A DNA stretch of 64,000 nt from CAZRUM01 sp964603435 (GCA_964603435.1 CAZRUM010000001.1:1-64000); one strand, 5' to 3'. Counted from the first letter of the stretch, positions 10,304 through 19,413 are shown. Translations and numbers: made by a program. Notes: generated from the letters alone by a model not told the origin.

Positions 10304-10792
10304 TTATTTTGTATTAAAATCTACTCGCCTTACATCAGCCTGACGATCTAGCACTTCTCTTTCGACGTATTCCCTCTCTGTTCTTTCCTTTTCACGACCG
10401 TGTAATTCTCTTAATTTTTCAAAAACTTTATCAAAAGCTGACATTCCCTCGGAACTATGTTTTTCAGAATCAATGATACCTTCATCTGAAAACCATTTAT
10501 ACGCTCTCTGAATCGCAAAATCAATTCTAGAAACAAACACTATCTCTTTTCCCCCAACTCTCTCTAAATCAGACATTATTTCTTTAAATCGAGGCTCTTT
10601 TTCTTTTTCTATACCCTGCTCAAAAGAAGTTATAAGTACACCTTCAAACAACTCGTAAGTGACAGGTAAACCCAAACTATGGGCTAATTCAACTTGTTGT
10701 CTCAAAACACTCTCCTCTTTTTTGAGCATTATTTTAAAACGCTTGACTTGCCAATCTTTATCCATAAATATTATATCTTTCAAATTTAACAT
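10304..10792 (-). CDS. Unrecognised 162-residue protein between pheS and pheT
   Basis: I do not recognise this protein. It has no membrane segment. It is mixed alpha/beta, with a hydrophobic stretch KEIVFVSRIDFAIQRAYKWF and a strongly charged helical C-terminus (about residues 115-155). The start could also be the internal ATG at codon 10. It separates pheS and pheT, which are usually adjacent, and is probably co-transcribed with them. Confidence 0.6.
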   Translation of the reverse strand: MLNLKDIIFMDKDWQVKRFKIMLKKEESVLRQQVELAHSLGLPVTYELFEGVLITSFEQGIEKEKEPRFKEIMSDLERVGGKEIVFVSRIDFAIQRAYKWFSDEGIIDSEKHSSEGMSAFDKVFEKLRELHGREKERTEREYVEREVLDRQADVRRVDFNTK

Positions 10793-10827
10793 CTACAACA
10801 AACGAAGTGATACAACATTTTCAACAT

Positions 10828-11859
10828 CTAAAACTGTTCGAGGAATCGAACATTCCCACTGTGAAGATGTCTAATATCTTCTACACCATACTTTTGCATA
10901 CAGAGTCTCATACTCCCTAACCCAAAAGCAAAACCAGTCCATTCCTTAGGATCTAGACCACCAGCCTTTATAACTTCTGGATGAACCAAACCACAAGGTA
11001 AAGTCTCTACCCAACCAGAATGACTACAAGCTCCACAGCCTTCGCCCTCACAAACCAAACATTTCATATCAAGTTCAAAACCAGGCTCTACAAAATCAAA
11101 GTGACCAGGTCGTAATCTTACTTCTACTTCTCTTTTTAAAACACCTTGCAAAAGCTCTTTCATCACACCAATAAGATTGGCAATGGAAATATTTTTATCC
11201 AACACCAAACCTTCCAATTGATAAAAAGTATGTTCGTGTGAAGCATCGGTTGATTCATTACGAAAACACCTACCTGGCACAACGGCTCTGAGTGGGGCGC
11301 CATATTTTTGCATGGCCCTGACCTGGACAGAAGACGTCTGCGTACGCATCACCCAATCTGGATGACCATCTATAAAAAACGTATCCTGACTGTCACGTGC
11401 TGGTGAAGTCTTGGGAATATTTAGACCTTCGAAATTATAGAAATCACTTTCTAACTCTGGTCCATCCAAAACCATAAAACCCATAGAAGTAAACAAATCT
11501 TCTAGCTCATTGTGTACTACTGTCATAGGATGGAGATGACCTTGTTCATTTTTTGGTAATTTTGGTTGAGTAATATCAATCCCATCAGTTTCTGCTAGAT
11601 TACCCATTTTTTGTTTATCAAGATCAGACTTTTTTTTATTATAAAGTCCTTCTAGTTCACGCTTTACTTCATTAGCAAGTTTTCCAAATTCTTTTTTAGC
11701 GTCACCAGAAAGTTCCTTTAGACTTTTCATAATCTCGGTCATCTCGCCTGACTTGCGAGAAAAAAACTTTGCCTCTAGTTCTTCTAGCTGCAAAACATCC
11801 TTGATTTCTTCAAGACCACTAATAAATTCTTTTTTAATTTTTTCTAATTGTTGTTTCAT
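10828..11859 (-). CDS. pheS: Phenylalanine-tRNA ligase alpha subunit
   Basis: This is the class II catalytic subunit of PheRS, 343 residues and full length. The N-terminal coiled-coil arm (residues 1-90) precedes the core. Motif 2 is recognisable as GRCFRNESTDASHEHTFYQ and motif 3 near FAFGLGSMRLCM. Four cysteines in CLVCEGEGCGAC form the small insertion common in bacterial PheS. It starts 13 bases after an unrecognised gene and has no Shine-Dalgarno sequence. Confidence 0.95.
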   Translation of the reverse strand: MKQQLEKIKKEFISGLEEIKDVLQLEELEAKFFSRKSGEMTEIMKSLKELSGDAKKEFGKLANEVKRELEGLYNKKKSDLDKQKMGNLAETDGIDITQPKLPKNEQGHLHPMTVVHNELEDLFTSMGFMVLDGPELESDFYNFEGLNIPKTSPARDSQDTFFIDGHPDWVMRTQTSSVQVRAMQKYGAPLRAVVPGRCFRNESTDASHEHTFYQLEGLVLDKNISIANLIGVMKELLQGVLKREVEVRLRPGHFDFVEPGFELDMKCLVCEGEGCGACSHSGWVETLPCGLVHPEVIKAGGLDPKEWTGFAFGLGSMRLCMQKYGVEDIRHLHSGNVRFLEQF

Positions 11860-11872
11860 ATTTTTGGAAAAA

Positions 11873-12436
11873 CTAGTGTATTATTGATTTTTTAAATTTA
11901 GGATTATTCAAAGCTTCTTGAATTACTACTTTCCATTGTTTCAACGAACCATTAATGATTTCGAACAAATCATGTATCCTATTATACAATTCTGCTTGTT
12001 CAGATTCTGAGTTAGCTTTCTTAAAATTATCAGATTCTTCTTCATATATAGAAAAAGCCTTTTTTATATCACCTATCAGTGCCCCCATATCTTCTGAAAT
12101 ATCTATGGTATCTTCCGCTTCAGCCCCTTCAAAGCTTACTACCATATTTCTATAAGCATCATACAAAGAAGTAAAAGTAGCAATAGCAATGTTACTATCC
12201 AAACCTCTCTTCAACTTCTCAAAACATTTTATAAGTTTAGACATTTCTAACAAACGTGTCAACATCTCCCTATTTCTATCTAGATAATTAACTTCCTCGA
12301 TCTCAGACTCCTTACTATTTACAGTAACACCATTTTCTTCAACAACTTGTTCCAAAATATCCCGAATTGCAAAAATATTGTTCTGTGTTTCAATTTTTCC
12401 TTCTCTCAAACTATTTTCCATTCCTAGTTCTGACAT
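11873..12436 (-). CDS. Unrecognised helical protein, 187 residues
   Basis: I do not recognise this acidic, predominantly helical protein. It has no signal or membrane segment. It lies only 5 bases after the preceding minus-strand gene and just before pheS. It is one of three adjacent helical proteins of similar style (13.8 to 11.9 kb), which may act together; that is inference from neighbourhood only. Confidence 0.6.
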   Translation of the reverse strand: MSELGMENSLREGKIETQNNIFAIRDILEQVVEENGVTVNSKESEIEEVNYLDRNREMLTRLLEMSKLIKCFEKLKRGLDSNIAIATFTSLYDAYRNMVVSFEGAEAEDTIDISEDMGALIGDIKKAFSIYEEESDNFKKANSESEQAELYNRIHDLFEIINGSLKQWKVVIQEALNNPKFKKSIIH

Positions 12437-12441
12437 AAAAA

Positions 12442-13434
12442 TTATTTTTTAATTTTTTTTAAATAACTATTTAAAAATTTACCCCCTAAATCAACGACTC
12501 TCTCTCCCAAGTCAGCATGTAATGCTGATTTTTCTATACTTTTTTTCTCTCTACCTTCCTTAGTTTCTTCTGGACCAACAACCTCAGGTGATTCAACATT
12601 TGGTTTAACAATATCAGACATACTATTATGCAACAAATCAGGAAATTCTTCTATATCTTGAGGAAGAAAACCATTTTTTTTTGCCTTCTTTATCAGATCT
12701 TCTATTACCCTCACTAACCCCACAATTTGTTTTTCTGACAAATTATCACGCAATAATTCATCATCTGACAAAATAGTTAACAAATCATTGTCTTTTCCAG
12801 ATTCTTTCAATGCTTCTCCCCCACCCAAAATTCTTATTAAAGATCTTAAATATTTACGAAAAATTTGACCATCTTGATTAGCCAAAAATATATTCACTCC
12901 ATGTTCTAAAAAATTTACCACATCACTTTCTTTCCAACCACCTTTTTGTAATTCTCTTAATTTAGAAATTAAATTGATTCTATCAATAGATGATATTCCC
13001 TTAAAAATATCAAAATCTTCCATAGCTTTTTTTATTCTGGCCGACTCTATATCAGCTGGTACTTCCTCATTTTTATCTAACGAATCTTTAGCCTGTTCCA
13101 TAGATTTTCTCCAATCTTTTAGAGCATTCACCAAAGCCTGAACCACTTCTTGAGACTCTTCTGTATTTTCTTCTTTCCATCTTTTAAAAAAATCCCCAGT
13201 ATCTTCAATAAAAGAATTTCTTATATCAGCATCCAAAAAATCTCTATTCTTAATAAATATTATCTGCTCTAACAGTTGAGGAGTATCGACTAGTCTTTCA
13301 AAAACACCCCACTTTATATTTATGTCTTCCAATCTAATTTTTAGAATAACAAAAAAATCTTTCCTAGTTTGCTCTCTTTCAGCATATTTTATTCTTTCTC
13401 CTAATTCACTTACGTCTGACATATAATTATTCAA
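12442..13434 (-). CDS. Unrecognised helical protein, 330 residues
   Basis: I do not recognise this protein. It is charged and almost all helical, without membrane segments until a weakly hydrophobic C-terminus (VVDLGGKFLNSYLKKIKK). The region near residues 255-305 is proline- and glutamate-rich and probably a flexible linker. Its start overlaps the upstream gene by 8 bases, indicating translational coupling. Confidence 0.6.
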   Translation of the reverse strand: MNNYMSDVSELGERIKYAEREQTRKDFFVILKIRLEDINIKWGVFERLVDTPQLLEQIIFIKNRDFLDADIRNSFIEDTGDFFKRWKEENTEESQEVVQALVNALKDWRKSMEQAKDSLDKNEEVPADIESARIKKAMEDFDIFKGISSIDRINLISKLRELQKGGWKESDVVNFLEHGVNIFLANQDGQIFRKYLRSLIRILGGGEALKESGKDNDLLTILSDDELLRDNLSEKQIVGLVRVIEDLIKKAKKNGFLPQDIEEFPDLLHNSMSDIVKPNVESPEVVGPEETKEGREKKSIEKSALHADLGERVVDLGGKFLNSYLKKIKK

Positions 13435-13810
13435 ATTTATTTTTTATTTTAAAGATAAACTTTTTAATTTTTTCTACAGCAACCTCCAAAGACTCTGCAT
13501 CTTTATTTTTAATAGCCCCATCAAAATCTCCAAACAATTTGCCCCATTCTGCCATTTCTTTTCCATCTTTATCACACAAAAGAACAAATATTTTTTCATC
13601 TTTCGCCACCAAAGCATCTCTTATATCTTTTGCATAATCGATATCACCTTCAACAGCGCTTATTGCCATCAGTAAGGTATCAAGATTAACCAATTCTCTT
13701 TTTTGAACCTCATGAGACATATCTCTTTCTCCAGATTCAATTCCTTCCTTACGTTTTTTGACAGTAAAATCAACATACACCACATTATCACCTCTGCTTT
13801 TATCAGACAT
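13427..13810 (-). CDS. Unrecognised helical protein, 127 residues
   Basis: I do not recognise this protein. It is a small soluble protein with a short beta-like start (NVVYVDFTVKKRKEG) followed by helices and a lysine-rich end. It overlaps the next gene by 8 bases and begins 3 bases after the previous one, so it sits inside a tight operon running from the membrane protein at 14.5 kb toward pheS. Confidence 0.6.
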   Translation of the reverse strand: MSDKSRGDNVVYVDFTVKKRKEGIESGERDMSHEVQKRELVNLDTLLMAISAVEGDIDYAKDIRDALVAKDEKIFVLLCDKDGKEMAEWGKLFGDFDGAIKNKDAESLEVAVEKIKKFIFKIKNKFE

Positions 13811-13813
13811 AGT

Positions 13814-14527
13814 CTACTTAAAATAATTAATATACATCATATAGCCTACCACGATTATGACGATAATTACAACGATACGAATAATTCCACTGTACTTATC
13901 TTCTTCAAGAGGATTACCCATAGAAGAAGCTTCCGTCTTATTTGAAATCGTTTGATTTTTTACAAGAGTAGTCTTGGTCTTTTCTTGATATTCTCTTGCT
14001 TTATCCCAACGCCAATTTTTTAATTCTATTTTCTTTTTACCAAAACCCTTTTCTTCTTCTACAAGAATACCATTATTAAGGAAACTCCTGACTTCACGAA
14101 TAAAATGACTACGTTCATCATCTTTGGCAAAACTTATAAACTGTTTATCGTCATTGCTAGTATGCCCAATATTTAGGACATATTTATTTATACCATTTCC
14201 ATTTACTTTTGATCTTTCCTTACCCAAAACCAAACCAGCTTGAATAGGTATTCTGGTTATTTCACCTTTTTTATTTGTAATCAAAATCAAACCACCTTCC
14301 ACTTTCAGTTCTGCTGTATAAAATTTCTTTATCAAAATTATTGGTAAAAATATTAATATAAAAATTATAGGAAAGATTGAATCAAAAATTTTCTCAATAT
14401 TGAAATTACTGAACCTAGAAAACAAAAAACCCAAAACCCCTATACCAAGCAAAAGAAAAACAAACAAGCTGATGGATTTCTTTATCAGACCGTACATTTG
14501 AATTTTAAAAACTTTTCCTTTGGGCAT
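13814..14527 (-). CDS. Membrane protein with central soluble domain
   Basis: I do not recognise this 237-residue protein. Two membrane segments lie near the N-terminus (about residues 14-35 and 43-65) and one at the very C-terminus (GIIRIVVIIVIIVVGYMMYI). Between them is a beta-rich domain resembling a PH-like fold (AELKVEGGLILITNKKGEI). It starts 1 base after rseP, so coupling to the site-2 protease is likely. Confidence 0.6.
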   Translation of the reverse strand: MPKGKVFKIQMYGLIKKSISLFVFLLLGIGVLGFLFSRFSNFNIEKIFDSIFPIIFILIFLPIILIKKFYTAELKVEGGLILITNKKGEITRIPIQAGLVLGKERSKVNGNGINKYVLNIGHTSNDDKQFISFAKDDERSHFIREVRSFLNNGILVEEEKGFGKKKIELKNWRWDKAREYQEKTKTTLVKNQTISNKTEASSMGNPLEEDKYSGIIRIVVIIVIIVVGYMMYINYFK

Positions 14528-14528
14528 A

Positions 14529-15713
14529 TTATTTTATTAGACCCACAACATCTCTAAACGTCACCACCACGATAAGCAGCATCAGAAGCAAAAAACCGAT
14601 AGTGTGAGCAGCTTGTTCATATTTGATAGGTACTGGACGACCAATTATTTTTTCTATCAAGATAAACACAACACGACCACCATCCAGAGCTGGAATTGGT
14701 AAAATATTAATAACTGCCAAAGATAACGAGATCATCGCCGCGACATTAATAAGATAGCTAATACCAAGACGCGCACTGTCCCCCACCATCACAGCAATTC
14801 CGACAGGTCCTGCCACTTGAAATGCCAAACCTTCACCAACAATTAAATTCTTAATTAACAAATAAAAAGCAAGGAAAATATTTACCACACCAACTAGGGC
14901 AGCGAAAAAACCTTTGTAAATCGCAATGTACCAAGGATAACGAATAAGACCGGCATCGGCCGAGGCAAAACCAAACCGAGGATATTCTTCGCCTTCTTTT
15001 ATTTGTTCTGTTTGTAAATTTAAAACTAATTTTTCTTCCCCTCTATAAACTACCACTTCATACGGTTCTACATTGTCTTTATTAATTTTTAAATATTCTA
15101 CTAATTCTACAGTTGTAGCAAGCTCAACTCCTCCCACAGAAAAAATTCTGTCACCATACTTTATACCTGCATTATCAGCTGGAGATCCTTCATCTACCAT
15201 TTGCACCATGATTTGTGATTCTTGCAAAACAATAGCACTATCATCCACTCCACCTGACATATCAGCTGGCAAACCAATCATAAAACCAATGGAAAGTAAG
15301 ATTCCCGCCAAAATTACATTCATTGTTACACCAGCTACCAAAACTACTATTCTTTTCCAAGCTTTTTGTGCTCCAAAACTATCTGATTCCTGACCAGCTT
15401 CACCATTTTCTCCTTTTATTTTACAAAATCCACCCAAAGGCAACCAATTTAGTGACCAAATAGTAGCTGGGAACTCTTCTTCTCTATCTCCATTTCCACC
15501 AGCAGTATTTAAAAGTTTATTTTTACCTTTTCCACGTACCCAGACAATTTTCTTTGTTTTTGGATCGCGATAAAAACCAAAAGCCCTCGGTGGCATACCA
15601 ATACCAAATTCATAGACTTTCATCCCACTCTTTCTAGCGGTAATAAAATGACCAAACTCATGAAATACAACGGCCAAACCCAAAATGATTATAAAACTGA
15701 TTAATGTAAGCAT
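14529..15713 (-). CDS. rseP: RIP metalloprotease RseP (site-2 protease)
   Basis: An intramembrane zinc protease, 394 residues. The active-site motif HEFGH is in the first helix (about residues 18-22). A PDZ domain follows (DEGSPADNAGIKYGDRIFSV). The second metal ligand segment LPIPALDGG is in the last third. An extra segment (about residues 45-75) sits between the first helix and the WSLNWLPLGGF turn. The usual role is cleavage of anti-sigma factors or signal-peptide remnants. No anti-sigma gene is visible nearby. Confidence 0.93.
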   Translation of the reverse strand: MLTLISFIIILGLAVVFHEFGHFITARKSGMKVYEFGIGMPPRAFGFYRDPKTKKIVWVRGKGKNKLLNTAGGNGDREEEFPATIWSLNWLPLGGFCKIKGENGEAGQESDSFGAQKAWKRIVVLVAGVTMNVILAGILLSIGFMIGLPADMSGGVDDSAIVLQESQIMVQMVDEGSPADNAGIKYGDRIFSVGGVELATTVELVEYLKINKDNVEPYEVVVYRGEEKLVLNLQTEQIKEGEEYPRFGFASADAGLIRYPWYIAIYKGFFAALVGVVNIFLAFYLLIKNLIVGEGLAFQVAGPVGIAVMVGDSARLGISYLINVAAMISLSLAVINILPIPALDGGRVVFILIEKIIGRPVPIKYEQAAHTIGFLLLMLLIVVVTFRDVVGLIK

Positions 15714-15736
15714 AACTTTTGTTAATTATTTATTTC

Positions 15737-16123
15737 TTATCTGCTATTTCCCTCATCCAGAGGAACATCTGGAAAAAAACCTGGAATAAAAATCTTTTTT
15801 TCTATATCATCTCCAAAAACATCCTTACCATCTTTATCCTTCTCACCCGTGAAAGGCTTTAGACAAACTTTGCCTTCTTCTGGTTTAAATTCTAATACTA
15901 TATATTCTTTATCATTTTTTGCTTTAAAAATACAGCCTTCCACCACTCCAACTTCCCTAAGCCGTTCACATCGATCCAAATTTTCTCTAATATTATTCTC
16001 GAAACTCTCCCTCAAATCTCCTGAAACCATAGTACTAGACCTTCCTCTTAATGCTCTATCAGCTAAAACTCTAACCTGCTTATCTATATCTGGACCTGAA
16101 ACACCTTTTAATTCACCTGACAT
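15737..16123 (-). CDS. Unrecognised 128-residue soluble protein
   Basis: I do not recognise this protein. The N-terminal half is helical and charged, and the C-terminal half looks beta-rich (GCIFKAKNDKEYIVLEFKPE, then VCLKPF), perhaps a small barrel. It lies upstream of rseP on the same strand and diverges from lemA. Confidence 0.55.
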   Translation of the reverse strand: MSGELKGVSGPDIDKQVRVLADRALRGRSSTMVSGDLRESFENNIRENLDRCERLREVGVVEGCIFKAKNDKEYIVLEFKPEEGKVCLKPFTGEKDKDGKDVFGDDIEKKIFIPGFFPDVPLDEGNSR

Positions 16124-16229
16124 ACAATTGACTTTAATAGATAAAATAGCGTAAAATAGTACTAAGATTATAACTTAAATCTTAATTTAATTCAACTCAA
16201 CCAAATTAATTATAATTTAGTTAACTTGG

Positions 16230-16235
16230 TATAAT
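16230..16235 (+). promoter_or_regulatory. Extended -10 of lemA-htpX, leaderless arrangement
   Basis: TGG precedes a perfect TATAAT that ends 9 bases before the lemA ATG. A second, longer-leader promoter is possible at about 16137-16166 (TTGACT, 18-base spacer, TAAAAT). Confidence 0.55.
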
Positions 16236-16244
16236 TTTTAACTT

Positions 16245-16805
16245 ATGACAACATTGTACATAGTACTAGCTGTTGTAGTAGTAATCGCCTTTTGGGTTAT
16301 TGCTCTTTATAACGGCCTGGTTCGTCTAAACAACAGAACCAAAGAAGGTTGGAGTGATATTGATGTCCAACTAAAGAGACGCCACGATCTTATCCCAAAT
16401 CTGGTAAACAGTGTGAAGGGATACATGGAGCATGAGAAAGGTTTGCTTCAAAAAGTAACAGAACTTCGTTCTCAAGCTATGTCAGCTGGCGAAAAAGGAA
16501 ACACAGCTGAACTTGCTTCTGTCGAAAACCAACTTGGTAGTATGCTTGGTAAATTGCAAATTGCAGTGGAAGCTTATCCAGATCTAAAGGCAAATACAAA
16601 TGTAGCCCAACTTATGGACGAGCTTAGTGATACTGAAAATAAAATCCAAGCTGCTCGCAGATTTTACAATGGCATGGTTCGTGATTTCAATACAAAGATT
16701 GAAACTTTTCCAAACAAAATGTTCGTTGGCATGTTAAATTTTAAAGCTTATGAATATTTTGAAGCAGCTGAAAGTGAAAAAGAAAACGTAGAAGTAAAAT
16801 TATAA
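16245..16805 (+). CDS. lemA: LemA family protein
   Basis: LemA proteins have one N-terminal membrane helix (residues 4-25) and a long helical bundle. The signature VQLKRRHDLIPNLVNSVKGY is present near residue 42, as are the helix-rich core and the NKMFVGMLNFKAYEYFEA end. At 186 residues it is full length. It is one base from htpX, the usual LemA partner, and the pair is thought to act in membrane protein quality control. Confidence 0.94.
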   Translation: MTTLYIVLAVVVVIAFWVIALYNGLVRLNNRTKEGWSDIDVQLKRRHDLIPNLVNSVKGYMEHEKGLLQKVTELRSQAMSAGEKGNTAELASVENQLGSMLGKLQIAVEAYPDLKANTNVAQLMDELSDTENKIQAARRFYNGMVRDFNTKIETFPNKMFVGMLNFKAYEYFEAAESEKENVEVKL

Positions 16806-16806
16806 G

Positions 16807-17697
16807 ATGTACAGTCAAATTGATTCCAACAAACGCAAAACCAGTCTACTAATTGCAATTTTCTTTGTATTTATAATTGCAATTGCTTGGTTTATAGATT
16901 ATTACTATGGTATGGGCTATGGTCTAGTTATTTTTGCGGTAGTTTTTGCTAGTATTTCTTCGCTAGTCAGTTATTATAAGGGTGACAAGATTGCTCTTGC
17001 CTCTACCGGCGCCAAAGCTATAGAAAAAAAAGATAACCCCTATGTCTACAGAATGGTAGAAAATCTTTGTATTGCTAGTGGAATTCCAATGCCCAAGGTC
17101 CATATTATAGACTCCCCTACTATGAACGCCTTTGCTACTGGTCGCGACCCAGAACATGCCAGCATTGCTCTGACTACTGGGATAATAGGTGCACTTGAAA
17201 ACGAAGAACTCGAAGGTGTCATTGCTCATGAACTCTCACACATCAAAAATTTTGATATCCGCCTCATGACAATTGTAGTTGTACTTGTTGGTACTATTTC
17301 TATCATTGGTAATTGGTTTTTACGTTGGCAATTTTATGGAGGTGGTAGACGTAATGATAACAAAAGTGGAGGTGGACAACTTCAGCTTATTTTATTTGTG
17401 GTTGGGATTGCCTTTATGATTCTCTCCCCTATTATTGCAGAGGTAATAAAACTAGCGATTTCTAGAAAACGCGAATATCTGGCTGATGCTTCAGGGGCTC
17501 TTATGACTAGATATCCAGAAGGATTGGCGCGTGCACTTGAAAAAATATCTACATCAAAACCAGACCCAAAACTTGCTAGCTCCGCTACTGCCCATTTATT
17601 TATTTCAAACCCTCTGAAAGGAAAAAAGATGAGTAAGTTATTCTCAACACACCCACCTATTGAAGAACGAGTAAACAAACTCCGAGGATTGATCTAA
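16807..17697 (+). CDS. htpX: HtpX-like membrane zinc metalloprotease
   Basis: A 296-residue M48 peptidase. Membrane helices are near residues 12-55 and two more after the active site. The zinc site HELSH (about 142-146) and the downstream glutamate in KREYLADASGA are intact. It begins 1 base after lemA, so the two are one operon. Its last codons encode EERVNKLRGLI; a second copy of this ending lies 77 bases downstream (17774-17809), indicating past recombination at the 3' end. Confidence 0.95.
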   Translation: MYSQIDSNKRKTSLLIAIFFVFIIAIAWFIDYYYGMGYGLVIFAVVFASISSLVSYYKGDKIALASTGAKAIEKKDNPYVYRMVENLCIASGIPMPKVHIIDSPTMNAFATGRDPEHASIALTTGIIGALENEELEGVIAHELSHIKNFDIRLMTIVVVLVGTISIIGNWFLRWQFYGGGRRNDNKSGGGQLQLILFVVGIAFMILSPIIAEVIKLAISRKREYLADASGALMTRYPEGLARALEKISTSKPDPKLASSATAHLFISNPLKGKKMSKLFSTHPPIEERVNKLRGLI

Positions 17698-17748
17698 TTT
17701 ATCCGGCGCAGTTCTGAAAGAAACGAAGACGAATCCTCCTATTGCTTA

Positions 17749-17774
17749 CCCACCAAAGCTTTAGCGACAGTGGG
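17749..17774. repeat. Small palindromic repeat beside the htpX relic
   Basis: CCCAC pairs with GTGGG around an AAAGCTTT-containing loop. The AAGCTTTAGCG core resembles palindromic repeats that I recall from CPR genomes; that link is from memory, not tested. Confidence 0.4.
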
Positions 17775-17809
17775 AAGACAGGGTTAGTAAATTGAGAGGT
17801 TTGGTTTAA
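17774..17809 (+). pseudogene. Relic of an htpX 3' end
   Basis: In frame, these codons read EDRVSKLRGLV followed by a stop, almost the same as the real htpX ending EERVNKLRGLI. The codons differ from those used in the intact gene. It therefore looks like the tail of another htpX allele left behind after recombination or insertion of the adjacent palindrome. Confidence 0.6.
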
Positions 17810-17817
17810 AAAAATAT

Positions 17818-18048
17818 ATGAAAAAATTTCTATCATCTTTAGGAAAATTAATTATTAAGGTTATATTTCCAATTATTATTACTCCTATAATAATGGCTTT
17901 TGCTTCTCCCATAATCACCATTATAATTTGGATAATCAATCCTGATTTTGATTACACAAATAGTAACTTTATAATGTATTACACATTATTTTCTCTAGTC
18001 ATAGCAATTTTTTATTCTTTTTACAAAAATACAATTAATAAAAAATAA
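17818..18048 (+). CDS. Small two-helix membrane protein
   Basis: I do not recognise this 76-residue protein. Two hydrophobic helices cover most of it (about residues 10-40 and 50-68) with a lysine-rich end. It lies between the htpX relic and the REP transposase with no clear ribosome-binding site. It could be a chance ORF, but its composition fits a real membrane peptide. Confidence 0.4.
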   Translation: MKKFLSSLGKLIIKVIFPIIITPIIMAFASPIITIIIWIINPDFDYTNSNFIMYYTLFSLVIAIFYSFYKNTINKK

Positions 18049-18051
18049 AAC

Positions 18052-18594
18052 ATGTCAGGAGGACAAAACAAAAATAGAAAATTAAACAGATTATCTGGAT
18101 TTGATTATTCAACTGAAAAAAATTATTTTGTAACGATTTGTGTTGATAAACACCAACAATATTTTGGTGGAATACATAACGGTGTAATGTGCATAAACCT
18201 ATTAGGTGCAATTGTGTATCGACAATGGGAATGGTTACAAAAACAATATCCATATATAAAATCACATACCTTTATTGTGATGCCAAACCATGTACACGCA
18301 ATAATTGAAATTAATAAAAAATACATTACAACGTGTAGGGACAGGTCGCGACCTGTCCCTACGGACATTGCCACGAATACGAACGATAATATAAAAATCA
18401 AACCTCTATCCGAATTGATCGGTGCATTCAAAACAACATCATCGAAAACAATTCATCAAAATGGATTTACAAAATTCAAATGGCAACGATCATTTTACGA
18501 TCATATAATAAAAAACGAAAAATCATTTTATTGTATAACTGATTATATAATCCAAAATCCACCAATGTGGGGTCGTGACAGAAATAATATTTAA
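18052..18594 (+). CDS. REP-associated tyrosine transposase (Y1/HUH family)
   Basis: A 180-residue single-strand DNA transposase of the TnpA-REP type. The HUH metal motif is His80-Val-His82 in MPNHVHAI, and the probable nucleophile is Tyr149 in SFYDHII. The N-terminal GFDYSTEKNYFVTICV strand is typical. It differs from neighbours in carrying a 28-base perfect palindrome inside its own frame (residues about 95-104). Its family acts on REP palindromes in host genomes. It lies beside the htpX relic, consistent with a recombining spot. Confidence 0.85.
   Translation: MSGGQNKNRKLNRLSGFDYSTEKNYFVTICVDKHQQYFGGIHNGVMCINLLGAIVYRQWEWLQKQYPYIKSHTFIVMPNHVHAIIEINKKYITTCRDRSRPVPTDIATNTNDNIKIKPLSELIGAFKTTSSKTIHQNGFTKFKWQRSFYDHIIKNEKSFYCITDYIIQNPPMWGRDRNNI
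18335..18362. repeat. Perfect 28-base palindrome inside the transposase gene
   Basis: The half-site GTAGGGACAGGTCG is followed at once by its exact reverse complement. It is GC-rich in an AT-rich gene and is translated as CRDRSRPVPT. It looks like a REP-type palindrome that landed in, or coevolved with, its own transposase. Confidence 0.85.
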
Positions 18595-18597
18595 TCT

Positions 18598-19116
18598 ATG
18601 ATTCTAAAAAATACCTACAAACAAATCCTTTCTAAAGGTGAAGTTATCCGTCTTGAAGGAAAACTTAAAGAAATTATTACAATTAAAGACGAGGCAGGAA
18701 ATACTATTCATAAAATTCTCAAACCACTAATGGTAGAATTTTATCTACGTGATGCTATTCAAGTCATAGTTGGATCTATTATAATAGCTATTCCCATTTC
18801 TTTTACACAGGAGGTCTGGGATTTAGGTACTACCTTGCCTCTAAAAAATATCCTGTACATCATGGCAATTTCTTTAATATTAATTACCTTATTCATCTAT
18901 ACAAACTATTATAAAGGAAAGCTCAAAAACCATAAATTTAATTTTTTCAAAAGAGTTATCTTAACTTACATTATTTCTTTTATTACCGTTGGTTTTTTAT
19001 TAACTCTCATAAACCAAGCACCTTGGTCTATTGACTGGGTACTTGCTTTCAAAAGAACTGCTTTGATTGTCTTACCAGCCTCTATGGGAGCCACTATAGC
19101 TGATGTGTTAAAATAA
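18598..19116 (+). CDS. DUF2391 integral membrane protein
   Basis: This 172-residue protein has four or more predicted membrane helices after a soluble N-terminal 45 residues. The segment FYLRDAIQVIVGSIIIAIP and the ending LIVLPASMGATIADVL match my memory of the DUF2391 family. The function is unknown. It begins 3 bases after the transposase stop and is probably independent of it functionally. Confidence 0.65.
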   Translation: MILKNTYKQILSKGEVIRLEGKLKEIITIKDEAGNTIHKILKPLMVEFYLRDAIQVIVGSIIIAIPISFTQEVWDLGTTLPLKNILYIMAISLILITLFIYTNYYKGKLKNHKFNFFKRVILTYIISFITVGFLLTLINQAPWSIDWVLAFKRTALIVLPASMGATIADVLK

Positions 19117-19141
19117 TATATTAATTTTTAACCAAAAAAAT

Positions 19142-19378
19142 ATGGAAGACCTATCTTTTCTAAACATAGGTTTTGTGGTTTTCTTAATAATCCTCATGCT
19201 CTGGTCAGTAGTTTGGAAAGGTATTGCCCTTTGGCGAGCTGGTAACAATAAACACCTCAGTTGGTTTGTAGTTATGTTTCTTATTAATACTGCTGGTATT
19301 TTAGAAATTCTCTATATCTTTCTTTGGGGAAAGAAAGAAAGTGGACCAAAAATACCTGAAAAAATACAGCAGATGTAG
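19142..19378 (+). CDS. DUF5652 small membrane protein
   Basis: A 78-residue protein with two membrane helices (about residues 9-27 and 41-62) separated by the polar turn WRAGNNKHLSWF. This pattern, including VWKGIALWRAG, is characteristic of DUF5652 proteins common in CPR. The function is unknown. A terminator follows directly. Confidence 0.75.
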   Translation: MEDLSFLNIGFVVFLIILMLWSVVWKGIALWRAGNNKHLSWFVVMFLINTAGILEILYIFLWGKKESGPKIPEKIQQM

Positions 19379-19384
19379 GAATTA

Positions 19385-19413
19385 AAAAAAACCACTCCTC
19401 AGAGTGGTTTTTT
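19385..19413 (+). terminator. Intrinsic terminator after the DUF5652 gene
   Basis: CCACTC pairs with GAGTGG around a 4-base loop, extended by A and T runs on both sides, so it may work in both directions. Confidence 0.88.
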
